Shown here: positions 50,727 to 58,874 of the stretch, one piece after another | Numbering within the stretch: the stretch's first letter is position 1 | Layout of the letters: every line of letters begins with the position of its first letter | From: Planococcus shixiaomingii | Lineage (GTDB): Bacteria > Bacillota > Bacilli > Bacillales_A > Planococcaceae | Length of the DNA stretch: 64,000 nucleotides | Reading direction: 5' to 3' | Assembly (NCBI RefSeq): GCF_030413615.1 | Contig: NZ_CP129236.1 | Span: 3,704,001 to 3,768,000 of the forward strand | The notes under the pieces: generated by a model | Seen by the model: only the letters and a program-made list of their open reading frames with translations | What the model was told of the DNA's origin: nothing | The model's database searches: none | Made by a program: the position numbers and the translations under genes

Positions 50727-51470
50727 TTATTGAGCCGTATAGCCGCCGTCCACCATTAAAGTTGTCCCTGTCACAAAATCATTTTCACAGAGAAAAACAA
50801 TGGCATGCGCGACTTCTTCCGGCTGGCCGAGACGGCCGATCGGGTGTTTTGCTACTGCTTTGGCATAAAGTTCCGGATCCATTGTGCTGCGGTTTGTCAT
50901 CCCTGTCTCAATGAAGCCAGGGCCCACCGCATTTACCCGAATGTTTTTATCTGCGTACTGAAGAGCCAAAGATTTGGTCATTAAATTTACTGCACCTTTA
51001 GAAGCGCTAACCGCAAACGCACTTGCTTCTCCCACACTCCCCAGAATAGATGCGGTGTTGATAATTACACCGCCCCCTGTTTTAAGCATTTCGCGAATGG
51101 CGTGTTTCGAGCCAAAGAAGACCCCATCTTGATTGACCGCAATCACTTTTCGATAATCTTCAAAAGAAAGCATATGAGTTTCACTAAGTGAACGAATTCC
51201 TGCATTATTGACCATAACATCGATTCGCCCAAACTGATTGACAGTCCGGGCTACAAGGTTTGCTACGGAATCTTCTTGGGCAGCGTCGAATTTAACAAAT
51301 GCACTTTCTTTCCCATTGTCTTGAAGTTCCTTTGCAGCCGCTTCTCCGCCTTCTTCATTAATATCAGCGACCACTACTTTCGCTCCTTTTTCAGCAAGCG
51401 CTTTTGCGGTTGCCAAGCCGATCCCGGAAGCTGCACCTGTAACAACAGCCACTTTTCCAGCTAAGTCCAT
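50727..51470 (-). CDS. SDR family oxidoreductase
   Basis: 247 residues. It is a classical short-chain dehydrogenase: cofactor motif VTGAASGIGLATAKAL, aspartate 38 region VVADINEEGG (suggests NAD), VNNAGIRS, the catalytic serine in NTASILGSVGE, and a YxxxK position occupied by VSASKGAVNLM, where the usual tyrosine appears as alanine-valine-serine-alanine (FAVSASKG). Most family members have Y-x-A-S-K, so the missing tyrosine is odd. It ends in TLMVDGGYTAQ. The substrate is not known. It could be inactive or use a different general acid. Confidence 0.85.
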   Translation of the reverse strand: MDLAGKVAVVTGAASGIGLATAKALAEKGAKVVVADINEEGGEAAAKELQDNGKESAFVKFDAAQEDSVANLVARTVNQFGRIDVMVNNAGIRSLSETHMLSFEDYRKVIAVNQDGVFFGSKHAIREMLKTGGGVIINTASILGSVGEASAFAVSASKGAVNLMTKSLALQYADKNIRVNAVGPGFIETGMTNRSTMDPELYAKAVAKHPIGRLGQPEEVAHAIVFLCENDFVTGTTLMVDGGYTAQ

Positions 51471-51631
51471 ATACCTTCCTCCTTAAACTGAAAGTATTTT
51501 CATTAACCATTATATCACCAGTAATCAGAATATTTAATTTATTTAAAGCTGTTAACATAATCAGTTTGGAGGCGGGCTCGCTTTGTGAAGTCAAATGCCG
51601 AATAAATTCGTTGCCTTAAAAATTCCTATAT

Positions 51632-51661
51632 AAAAAGGCTTTCCAATTGAAAAGCCTTTTT
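51632..51661 (-). terminator. Terminator-like hairpin
   Basis: AAAAAGGCTTT and AAAGCCTTTTT arms lie about 80 bases past the 3' end of the 51743-52168 gene. T-runs are present on both strands. Confidence 0.7.
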
Positions 51662-51742
51662 AGATCGTTAGCGCAAATAAACCCATTCTAATTTTTATAA
51701 CGGGCTCACACGATTTTATTCTCGATTCCATCTCTTTTGTTG

Positions 51743-52168
51743 TCAATTTACATAAAGCGGGCCATCCACTTGATCAAGAGTGTCCAAAGCAGCCGCAAGC
51801 CGCTGCGCAAAATGCTCCGGCGGTTCTTTTGATTCCATATCAAAGCAGATAATATTAGCGCCGGCAGAAATCCGCTGCTGATAATGAGTTGGCAAAGGGA
51901 TTGGGTATTCTATCAAGTGAAATGCAAATTTCGGCAACTCTTCCGGCAGAAGATAAATGACGGCTTTATTCAGCGCCGATCCATCTTCTTTGAATTTTGT
52001 AAACGAGATATCCAGATCCAGTGTGCATGGAACAGACACATTGCGTGCAGGAATCACCAGAGACCGCTGCTTCTTGACTAAGCATTCTCCTCCCAGCAGT
52101 TCGCATTCCGCTTTCATGAGCATCCCCACTTTTTCTGCCACTAGCTCCAATTGATCCATTTCTACCAT
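51743..52168 (-). CDS. Hypothetical protein, 141 residues
   Basis: Not recognised. It is soluble, with a helical N-terminus (MDQLELVAEKVGMLMKAECE), two cysteines (CELLGGEC), strands CTLDLDISFTKF and ALNKAVIYLLPEELPKF, and a C-terminal helix FAQRLAAALDTLDQ. The length and composition look like a genuine cytoplasmic protein. The start at 52168 has GGAAGG upstream. No operon partner. Confidence 0.7.
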   Translation of the reverse strand: MVEMDQLELVAEKVGMLMKAECELLGGECLVKKQRSLVIPARNVSVPCTLDLDISFTKFKEDGSALNKAVIYLLPEELPKFAFHLIEYPIPLPTHYQQRISAGANIICFDMESKEPPEHFAQRLAAALDTLDQVDGPLYVN

Positions 52169-52220
52169 TCCTTCCTTTGTTTACAATCACATATCCTTTG
52201 TGTATTTGTTTTTCCGCAAT

Positions 52221-52260
52221 AAAAAACGCCGAAAAGAATGTAAAAATTCTTTTCGGCGTT
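52221..52260 (-). terminator. Terminator-like hairpin
   Basis: A 15-bp stem, AACGCCGAAAAGAAT with its complement, has TTTTTTATTG following on the minus strand. It is 225 bases beyond the zinc-ribbon gene and would insulate the next gene. Confidence 0.75.
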
Positions 52261-52485
52261 GTATACAGCACTAATGTCTGTTACATCTTGCCAATTATAT
52301 AACTATGTAGTTTTATAGTTCCCTAATTTTTTACTTTTAAACTTGCTTTATACTCAAGCTAATAAAATTTTCGTGGACATAGTGAAAAAGGCAGCCTGCT
52401 TGATTTGCGCATCTGCCCTTTATTGGTAGAACTTGTCGCATACAAAAGCCGTTGAACGCCACTAAACTATGGCGCTGCGAATTTT

Positions 52486-52698
52486 TTATTCTCCAAAAAA
52501 GTACTCCACAGCTCTTGAATCGTCAACTGCTTCTGTATTGTAAAATTCCGAGTAGCCGCAGTTTCGGCAAGTGACGACATGAAAACTATTGTGTGGTATA
52601 TCCACTACATAGGAGTGTGAAAAACCTCCTCCCGGAATTCCGATTTCTTTCGTCGATACATCTCTTTGTCCGCATTTCATGCATCCTTTTTGGTCCAT
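52486..52698 (-). CDS. Zinc-ribbon protein, 70 residues
   Basis: Two cysteine pairs, GCMKCGQ near the N-terminus and TCRNCGYSEFY near residue 46, form a zinc ribbon of the predicted nucleic-acid-binding type (COG3478-like). The segment between them (GGGFSHSYVVDIPHNSFHVV) is typical. The role in the cell is unknown. ATG at 52698 has GAGGAAG upstream. Confidence 0.82.
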   Translation of the reverse strand: MDQKGCMKCGQRDVSTKEIGIPGGGFSHSYVVDIPHNSFHVVTCRNCGYSEFYNTEAVDDSRAVEYFFGE

Positions 52699-52803
52699 GT
52701 CCGCTTCCTCCTTCTAGTTTTTATGTGCTTACTACATTTTGTTGCTGGCTTAACCCAAAATTAAGCAACTTGGCCGCAGAATTTGGCATAGAATTCGCGG
52801 AAC

Positions 52804-52892
52804 GCAAGTAAATTTGGTTTATCGCAAGTAAATGGCAAGCAGCGCAAGTAAACTTGGTTCATCGCAAGTAAATCGCAAGCAGCGCAAGTAAA
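52804..52892. repeat. 20-bp periodic intergenic array 3
   Basis: GCAAGTAAA starts at 52804, 52824, 52844, 52864 and 52884, exactly every 20 bp. The spacers alternate between a TTGGTT(T/C)ATC type and a (G/C)GCAAGCAGC type, so the higher-order unit is 40 bp. It lies downstream of the acidic lipoprotein gene. Confidence 0.85.
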
Positions 52893-52955
52893 AATTTCGT
52901 TGGATTAACGGCATGCAGTAAACCAGTTACCTGACCTCTTATTCAATTAAGAAAG

Positions 52956-53141
52956 TTAATCATCCGAGTCGTCTTCATTCTCTTCAGACTCGTTTTCTTC
53001 TTCGTTCTCATTCTGCTCATTTTCCTCTTCTTCATTTTCATTCGAATCGTTTTCGTTTCCGCCTCCACCACCGCAGGCGGTCAGCATGCCGATTGATAAG
53101 AACATGGCGGCACCTAACTTCAGCCATTTGTCTGCTATCAT
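52956..53141 (-). CDS. Small acidic lipoprotein
   Basis: 61 residues. The signal peptide LKLGAAMFLSIGMLTACGG has the lipobox LTAC. The mature part is a glycine run and then only E, N, D, S and Q, so it is a highly negative, disordered surface tether. ATG at 53141 follows TAGGAGGTAATC. Similar small acidic lipoproteins are common in Bacillales and have no assigned function. Confidence 0.75.
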   Translation of the reverse strand: MIADKWLKLGAAMFLSIGMLTACGGGGGNENDSNENEEEENEQNENEEENESEENEDDSDD

Positions 53142-53233
53142 GTGATTACCTCCTAAAAAGTTGCTTACTTCCCCTTTACCCGAAGAGGCAGCAGAAAAAC
53201 TTAAGTAAGTTTTAAATCACCAATCTGTCATAC

Positions 53234-53971
53234 TCACTCCTTTTTATCCCATAGAGCTGAATCTATTGTCTTCTCTCCGTTTTGCACTTTAACTCTATTT
53301 AATACTTTTACTCCCTTTGCTCCAGCTAAAATGACCAGATCTGCCATGCCGACAAATAAGCCGGTCTCGACTACTCCAAGAAGTTGCTTCAGGTTTTTAT
53401 GAAGGTGTCCAGGATCCGGGATGGACTCGAAACCACAATCGAGAATGTAATTTCCATTATCTGAAATAAATACGCGGCCGTCTTTTTTCCGCAAGACCGG
53501 CTTTGCTCCAAATTCCGCAATTTTTTCAGCAGTCAGCTGCCAGCCGAACGGCAAGACTTCGATCGGCAAAGGGAATTTGCCTAACTCATCAACCACTTTC
53601 GATTCGTCAGCAATAATGATCAGTTTTTTCGCGGAGGAAGCGACTATCTTTTCTCTCACTAAAGCCCCGCCACCGCCTTTTATCATATTAAAATCCGGGT
53701 CAATTTCGTCCGTTCCATCAATTGCAATGTCTGCATAGTGAACTTCCGAAAAATCAGTAAGCGGAATCTGAAACTCCTTAGCCCATCCTTCTGTTTGCAA
53801 AGAAGTTGGAATGCCTTTAATATTTAGCCCTTGCTCAACCTTTTCGCCCAATTTTTTCAGCATCCAATAAACCGTGCTGCCTGAGCCAAGCCCAATTACC
53901 ATACCGTCTTCAATGTATTCTGCCGCTTTTTCACCTGCTGCTTTTTTCAATAAATCCGTTTTCTCTTCCAT
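53234..53971 (-). CDS. rpiA: Ribose-5-phosphate isomerase A
   Basis: 245 residues from the ATG at 53971, behind GAAGGAGG. RpiA interconverts ribose 5-phosphate and ribulose 5-phosphate in the pentose phosphate pathway. Its motifs are GLGSGSTVYWMLKKLG, DGTDEIDPDFNMIKGGGGAL, REKIVASSAKKLIIIADESK and NGNYILDCGF. The catalytic glutamate follows VR. It stands alone after the ribonucleotide reductase operon terminator. Confidence 0.97.
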   Translation of the reverse strand: MEEKTDLLKKAAGEKAAEYIEDGMVIGLGSGSTVYWMLKKLGEKVEQGLNIKGIPTSLQTEGWAKEFQIPLTDFSEVHYADIAIDGTDEIDPDFNMIKGGGGALVREKIVASSAKKLIIIADESKVVDELGKFPLPIEVLPFGWQLTAEKIAEFGAKPVLRKKDGRVFISDNGNYILDCGFESIPDPGHLHKNLKQLLGVVETGLFVGMADLVILAGAKGVKVLNRVKVQNGEKTIDSALWDKKE

Positions 53972-54049
53972 TCTCTGTTCCTCCTTCAGCAATGAATAGA
54001 ACTGGACTCCACATAAATAACAGCTTTAACTATCGTTATTATGGCAGAT

Positions 54050-54084
54050 AAAAAGGACTTCCCGCTAAGCGGAAGCCCTTTTTT
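54050..54084 (-). terminator. Terminator of the nrd operon
   Basis: AAAAAGGGCTTCCGCTT and its near-complement form a stem followed by TTTTTAT on the minus strand, touching the flavodoxin stop. Confidence 0.82.
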
Positions 54085-54541
54085 AATTGCTTAATTTCCT
54101 TACTACGCTTTCAACTAATTTATCGAAGCGTTCCCTGTCTTTTGATTCTGGTGCCAATTCAATTTTTAAAGTGGCAGCTAAATCCGTATGGATATACAGC
54201 ATATCCCGGAACCGGTTGACGGCACCGCAGAACTCAGCGAAAAAGCTGTCACCGGTGCCAAATACCGCTGTCACCAATTCTTTACGGCCCAGTCTTTCAA
54301 AAGCTTCAAACAATGCCCGCATTTCTCTCGGGACTTCGCCGCTGCCCCACGTATAAGTGCCAACCAAAACAGCATCGTAACGTGATAGTTCCGTCAATGA
54401 AAAGTCCTCCACCCGCCACACTTCCAATTCAAGTGCCTTTTCACTGGCGATGGCTGTTATAATTTCAGCGGCAGCCTGGGTATTCCCTGTCACTGACGCG
54501 TATACCACTGCAATTCTTTTCTTACAATTCGTCAAAGCCAT
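54083..54541 (-). CDS. Flavodoxin
   Basis: 152 residues from the ATG at 54541, overlapping the nrdB 3' end by 20 bases. The FMN phosphate loop is VVYASVTGNTQAAAEII, followed by YDAVLVGTYTWGSGEVP and AVFGTGDSFFAEFCGAVNRF. It is an electron carrier of the YkuN/YkuP size, larger than NrdI. Being fused by overlap to nrdB suggests it serves the reductase, for example in assembling or renewing the NrdB metal cofactor. A general electron-transfer role is equally possible. Confidence 0.85.
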   Translation of the reverse strand: MALTNCKKRIAVVYASVTGNTQAAAEIITAIASEKALELEVWRVEDFSLTELSRYDAVLVGTYTWGSGEVPREMRALFEAFERLGRKELVTAVFGTGDSFFAEFCGAVNRFRDMLYIHTDLAATLKIELAPESKDRERFDKLVESVVRKLSN

Positions 54542-55568
54542 TCGATTGCGACACTTTTGAATAAGTTCTCGATTTCTGCTCGAAAAAGTCCGATTTCGTG
54601 TCATTCATCATGTCGTCGCCAAATACTTGGATCCATGGCATCGGGTTGCTGCGCTCTTCGTACAGATTTTCGAGGCCGAGCTGGCGCAGTCGCTTGTTGG
54701 CCAAGTATTCCACGTAGCCTTCGAACTCCTCCAAATCAAGCCCTTGAATATCCCTTAAAATATAATGCGCCCACTCTTTTTCCAATTGAACCGCCTGGTT
54801 AATGGCACCGTACACATACTGGATATTTTCTTCCGTATTCAGCTCGGGATTTTCCGTCAGCATAATGCGGATAAACTGGGAGATGAAATAAGCGTGCTGC
54901 ATTTCATCACGCTGGATATAACTGATCATCGTGCTGGTCTTCAACATTTTCTGCTGGCGCGCCAGGTGATAGAAAAAGGCGAAGCCGGCGTAGAAATAAA
55001 TGCCTTCCAAATTGATCGAATTGACGCTTAGGCGGAATAACGACTGGGGCGTCGGGTTTTGCCGAAACTTTTCATAGCTGTCCAAAATCAAATTGTTGCG
55101 TTTCTGGACAATCGGATCACTCTTCGCCTGGTTGAACCGCGCATTTTGTTCACTTACTGAAACGAGCGAACTCAGGATATAAGAATACGATTCGTTATGG
55201 ACCGCCTCTTGCTGCGAAATGACGGCGAAGATTGCTTTAAAGCTTGAATCGGTAACGTAATCCATTACCTGGCTCATCGTCGGCGTCTGCAAACTGTCGA
55301 GTGACGCGAGCTGTGTATTGATGCGCAAAAAGACGTCTTTCTCTACATCCGTCAACGAATCCCATTGCTTGATATCATCCTGCATATTGATTTCCTGCGC
55401 TTTCCAGAAGTTCGACAACAACGTCTGGTACAGGTCGTACATTTGCGGGTAGGCGATGTCGTTCCAGTTTAAAAGGCCAGACGATTCTCCGTTCAGAATG
55501 CCCGTGGATTTATTTGGCTGCTCAGGGTTGAGCAGTTTAATCTTTTTCAAAGGTGCTTGTATCGACAT
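54522..55568 (-). CDS. nrdB: Class I ribonucleotide reductase beta subunit
   Basis: 348 residues. The metal ligands of class I beta chains are visible: aspartate in ASLDSLQTP, EAVH in QQEAVHNESY, glutamate in INLEGIYFY, and E-x-x-H in QRDEMQHAYF. The radical tyrosine is also there (four residues after the EAVH histidine). It holds a dimetal-tyrosyl radical that starts ribonucleotide reduction by NrdA. ATG at 55568 follows AAGGAGG. Confidence 0.95.
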   Translation of the reverse strand: MSIQAPLKKIKLLNPEQPNKSTGILNGESSGLLNWNDIAYPQMYDLYQTLLSNFWKAQEINMQDDIKQWDSLTDVEKDVFLRINTQLASLDSLQTPTMSQVMDYVTDSSFKAIFAVISQQEAVHNESYSYILSSLVSVSEQNARFNQAKSDPIVQKRNNLILDSYEKFRQNPTPQSLFRLSVNSINLEGIYFYAGFAFFYHLARQQKMLKTSTMISYIQRDEMQHAYFISQFIRIMLTENPELNTEENIQYVYGAINQAVQLEKEWAHYILRDIQGLDLEEFEGYVEYLANKRLRQLGLENLYEERSNPMPWIQVFGDDMMNDTKSDFFEQKSRTYSKVSQSNGFDEL

Positions 55569-55580
55569 GGGGGTTCCTCC

Positions 55581-57863
55581 TTAGCTTTGGCAAGCTTCGC
55601 ATTCTTCGATTTCGGCCTGCGACGTGCTGCGTACATAATACGTTGTTTTCAACCCTTGCTCCCATGCTTCAAAATGCAATCCCAGCAATTCTTTCGCTTT
55701 AATGGTGTGCGGAACATAGAAGTTGAAGCTGATCGCCTGGTCGATGTGGCGCTGGCGTGCAGCGTTCTGGCGAATGCTCCAGTTTTGGTCGAGCACGTGT
55801 CGCGAGCGGCGGTAATAATCGTACGTGTTGTGGTCAAGGTCCGGTGCGGTCACTTTGAATTTGAAGTTTTTCTTCTCCTCCGCAAATTCCACCGCATACA
55901 ACGGGTCGATGCCGTCTGTCGAGCCGCCGATTTTCGCCGTCGACGAGTTCGGCGCCACTGCCATCATCCAGCCATTGCGCACGCCCTTCGCTGCCACTTC
56001 TTCTTTCAACGCCGTCCAGCGCTCGCTGTCATAGTTTTTGCGTTCAAAATATTCTCCGGTTGCCCATTCGGAGCCAGCAAATTCCCGGTAAGCGCCTTTT
56101 TCTTCCGCCAGTTCCATGGAAGAACGGATGGTGTGGTAGGCGATTTCTTCATACAGCTTGTCCGCAAATTCTACGGCTTTTTCGGTTTCCCAATGGATGC
56201 CTTCGAGCGCCAGCAGATGGTGCCAACCGAAAGTTCCTAACCCTACTGCACGATATTTTTTATTGGTAGCATCTGCCTGCCCAACGGAAATTGTGTTTAA
56301 GTCGATAACGTTATCGAGCATGCGCATTTGAATCGGAACCAGCCGCTCCAGCACTTCCGCTTTAACCGCGCGCGGCAAGTTGATTGATGACAAGTTGCAG
56401 ACAACAAAATCGCCCGGCTTGCGAATCATGACCAGATTCCCATCTTCATCGGTGTATTCTTTTGTAATGGTGGTTGCTGACATATTTTGCATAATTTCCG
56501 TACACAAATTACTGCAATAAATTGACGTACGCCCTTTGCCGTTCAAGTGTTTGTTCGGGTTTTGGCGATTCACTTCGTCGCGGTAGAACATGTACGGCGT
56601 GCCGGTTTCCAATTGCGACACCATGATTCGCGCCATGATGTCCATTGCCCGGTATGTTTTTCTCGGCAATAAAGGATGGCTGGCCGCTTCTTCGTATTTC
56701 TCGGTGAAGTGCTTGACGTCTTTTTCGTCGTAAAAATCTTCCAACCCTAACGCAACACCATTGTCGTCTTTCCAGCCCATCACTTGTTTGACTTGGTGCG
56801 GGCAGAACGTGTTCCATTCTCCTGTGCTGCGGCCGTTTTCGTCGGTTTCGCGCAGTTTTTCCATAAAGAGGTCTGGAATCGAAACACCGGTGAAAATATC
56901 ATGTGCTTTCCGGCGCTCGTCTCCGTTATTGGTCTTCAGGTCCAGGAAGCCGTTCATGATGTCTTTGTGGAACACATCGAGGTAGATCGCTACCGCTCCT
57001 TGGCGCTGGCCGAGCTGGTCGACGCTGACCGCAGTGTCGTTGACGAGGCGGATCCACGGGATGACGCCGGATGAGTTTCCTTTGAATTTTTTGATATCGG
57101 AACCAAGTGCCCGGACTTTGCCGTAATAAACACCGATGCCGCCGCCGTCTTTGCTGAGGCGCGCAATGTCCCAGTTGTTCAAGTAAATGCCATCGAGTGA
57201 ATCATCCACCGTATCGATAAAGCATGACGACAATTGTCCGAAGCTTTTGCCGGCATTCGACAGCGTCGGCGTCGCGACTGTCATATATAGATTGCTCATT
57301 GCCCAGTAAGCCTCTTTAACCAGTCCAAGGCGCTGTTCTTTCGGTTCGTTTTGCATCAGCGTCATGGCAATGACGAGGAAACGCTCCTGCGGCAATTCGA
57401 ACAAGTTGCCTTCGTAATCCTTTGCCAAATAGCGGTCCGCCAATAAGAACAAGCCGATATAGTTGAACAGCAAGTCCCGCTCCGGATCGATTTCAGCTCC
57501 GAGTGCATCGATTTCCTCTTTCGTATATGCCTTAAGCAATTCCCCGGAATAAATGCCGATACGTGAGAGTTCTTCAACCAACCCAAAAAAGTCGCCGTAT
57601 TTACCGGTAGCATCATATTTCCGGCTCTTAGCTGCATTTTGGTATAAACCGTCCAAATACATTTCTGCCGCAACGAATGTCCAATTCGGCTCTGACATCG
57701 AAATCTGGTTTAATGCATAAAGCATGGAGTGTTCGGTTTTCGCCGGAAGATCCAATCCTTCAATTTGGGCAAGCAATGGACCTATCTCTAATTTATGTAT
57801 TTCTTTCGCGCGCTCTAGCGCTTTTATTGCCGTATCCATTTCCGTTGCTGTTTTTATGTTCAT
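55581..57863 (-). CDS. nrdA: Class I ribonucleotide reductase alpha subunit
   Basis: 760 residues from the ATG at 57863. Catalytic landmarks: TPTLSNAGK and SSCFIDT (first redox cysteine), SNLCTEI (thiyl radical cysteine), VVCNLSSINLPRA (second redox cysteine), NSSTAKIGGSTDGIDP, and the C-terminal redox tail ECEACQS. It reduces NDPs to dNDPs with NrdB. The N-terminus lacks the V-x-K-R-D-G start of the ATP cone, so overall activity regulation by dATP may be altered. It starts at the thioesterase stop codon and is under a cobalamin riboswitch. Confidence 0.95.
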   Translation of the reverse strand: MNIKTATEMDTAIKALERAKEIHKLEIGPLLAQIEGLDLPAKTEHSMLYALNQISMSEPNWTFVAAEMYLDGLYQNAAKSRKYDATGKYGDFFGLVEELSRIGIYSGELLKAYTKEEIDALGAEIDPERDLLFNYIGLFLLADRYLAKDYEGNLFELPQERFLVIAMTLMQNEPKEQRLGLVKEAYWAMSNLYMTVATPTLSNAGKSFGQLSSCFIDTVDDSLDGIYLNNWDIARLSKDGGGIGVYYGKVRALGSDIKKFKGNSSGVIPWIRLVNDTAVSVDQLGQRQGAVAIYLDVFHKDIMNGFLDLKTNNGDERRKAHDIFTGVSIPDLFMEKLRETDENGRSTGEWNTFCPHQVKQVMGWKDDNGVALGLEDFYDEKDVKHFTEKYEEAASHPLLPRKTYRAMDIMARIMVSQLETGTPYMFYRDEVNRQNPNKHLNGKGRTSIYCSNLCTEIMQNMSATTITKEYTDEDGNLVMIRKPGDFVVCNLSSINLPRAVKAEVLERLVPIQMRMLDNVIDLNTISVGQADATNKKYRAVGLGTFGWHHLLALEGIHWETEKAVEFADKLYEEIAYHTIRSSMELAEEKGAYREFAGSEWATGEYFERKNYDSERWTALKEEVAAKGVRNGWMMAVAPNSSTAKIGGSTDGIDPLYAVEFAEEKKNFKFKVTAPDLDHNTYDYYRRSRHVLDQNWSIRQNAARQRHIDQAISFNFYVPHTIKAKELLGLHFEAWEQGLKTTYYVRSTSQAEIEECEACQS

Positions 57864-57864
57864 A

Positions 57865-58350
57865 CTAGACCAGCTCCTTCGCAAATTCATTGATTTTCAT
57901 TCGGCGTTCCTTGCGCTGTTGGGCATTTTGGAACAAGTGCTTTTCGTGTTCCGTTTCCGGGATTACACCGCTTACCGGTGTCGGCTTGCCATTTTCGTCT
58001 ACTGCGACCATGGTCAAAATAGCAGTCGTCGTCAACGTTTTGCCGCCCGTTTCGATATTTTGGCATTCCGCTTTCACGTACACTTCCATTGACGTCCGGC
58101 CAGTCGAGATGACGACGCCTTCCAATAGCAGTACATTTCCTACACGGGCAGATGACAAGAAATTCACCGTGTCGATCGATGCGGTAACGACCGCTTTTCG
58201 GCTGTGTTTCATAGCAGTAATAGCAGCGATTTCGTCGATATAGGCGAGTACCGTGCCGCCGAAAATTGTGCCCATGTGATTGGTATCAGGGGGCAGCACC
58301 AGCTTTGTTTGAATCGTTCTGGAAACGCCTGCTGTCAAATGTTCTTCCAT
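57865..58350 (-). CDS. Acyl-CoA thioesterase (hotdog fold)
   Basis: 161 residues from the ATG at 58350, which follows GGGGG; the frame is open to 58383 but that would start inside the riboswitch terminator. Hotdog-fold signatures are LPPDTNHMGTIFGGTVLAYI, ITAMKHSRKAVVTASIDTVN and LLEGVVISTGRTSMEVYVKA. It hydrolyses acyl-CoA to free acid, like B. subtilis YkhA. It is the first gene behind the cobalamin riboswitch, and why it precedes nrdAB is unclear. Confidence 0.9.
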   Translation of the reverse strand: MEEHLTAGVSRTIQTKLVLPPDTNHMGTIFGGTVLAYIDEIAAITAMKHSRKAVVTASIDTVNFLSSARVGNVLLLEGVVISTGRTSMEVYVKAECQNIETGGKTLTTTAILTMVAVDENGKPTPVSGVIPETEHEKHLFQNAQQRKERRMKINEFAKELV

Positions 58351-58381
58351 GAATGTTCCAGTCCCCCAATTTTTCCACAAC

Positions 58382-58419
58382 AAAAAACCCCTAATCCTCT
58401 CACGGGAGGCTTAGGGGTT
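58382..58419 (-). terminator. Terminator of the cobalamin riboswitch
   Basis: On the minus strand AACCCCTAAGCCTCC pairs with GAGGATTAGGGGTT and runs into TTTTTTG. It lies between the aptamer and the thioesterase start, so it acts as the expression platform. Confidence 0.9.
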
Positions 58420-58499
58420 AAACGCAGAATAATCCGGTGGAAAACGGCCCAAACCGGCTGTTCCACCCAGAATACCTTCGTTATACCTCCCAGCTCCCG

Positions 58500-58668
58500 G
58501 GGAAGATCATTAACTGATAATAACGGCAGGTCTCCTGGCTCGTGCGTCATCCTCTGCTATCTCCTTCCCGTCTTTTGGACAGTGGATTGCGATAGTTCGT
58601 CAGCACTTACAGTTGCGGGTACAGCTCCGGTTTTCAACGGATTCCCTATTAAGCCTTTGCAGGCACCA
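58500..58668 (-). ncRNA. Cobalamin riboswitch
   Basis: On the minus strand the conserved blocks run in order: GGTGCCTGCAAAGGCTTAAT, AGGGAA, GCTGTACCCGCAACTGTAA, CCACTG, GGGAAGG and the B12 box GAGCCAGGAGACCTGCC (58524-58540). Adenosylcobalamin binding should favour the terminator and so turn down the thioesterase-nrdA-nrdB-flavodoxin operon. Confidence 0.96.
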
Positions 58669-58682
58669 TTACTATTGGTTTT

Positions 58683-58710
58683 ACTATATGTTGTGTTTAC
58701 TTTTATACAA
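58683..58710 (-). promoter_or_regulatory. Promoter of the cobalamin-controlled nrd operon
   Basis: On the minus strand TTGTAT (58710-58705) and TATAGT (58688-58683) are 16 bases apart. Transcription would begin just before the aptamer. Confidence 0.7.
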
Positions 58711-58789
58711 TTCACTAAATACTGTATGTATAAACTATAAACTAGATCTTTTTCTTTTACAAGCCACTAATAATAAAATGAAAAATTCC

Positions 58790-58831
58790 AAAAAACAGCC
58801 CAACAGCTACTAGATCAACTGTCGGGCTGTT
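58790..58831 (-). terminator. Terminator of the Nramp-like gene
   Basis: AACAGCCC and GGGCTGTT arms with an inner ACAG/CTGT pair end in TTTTTT on the minus strand. Confidence 0.82.
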
Positions 58832-58874
58832 AATTAAATGATATAACCGAATGACGTCAGGCAGCTTTTTTTAA

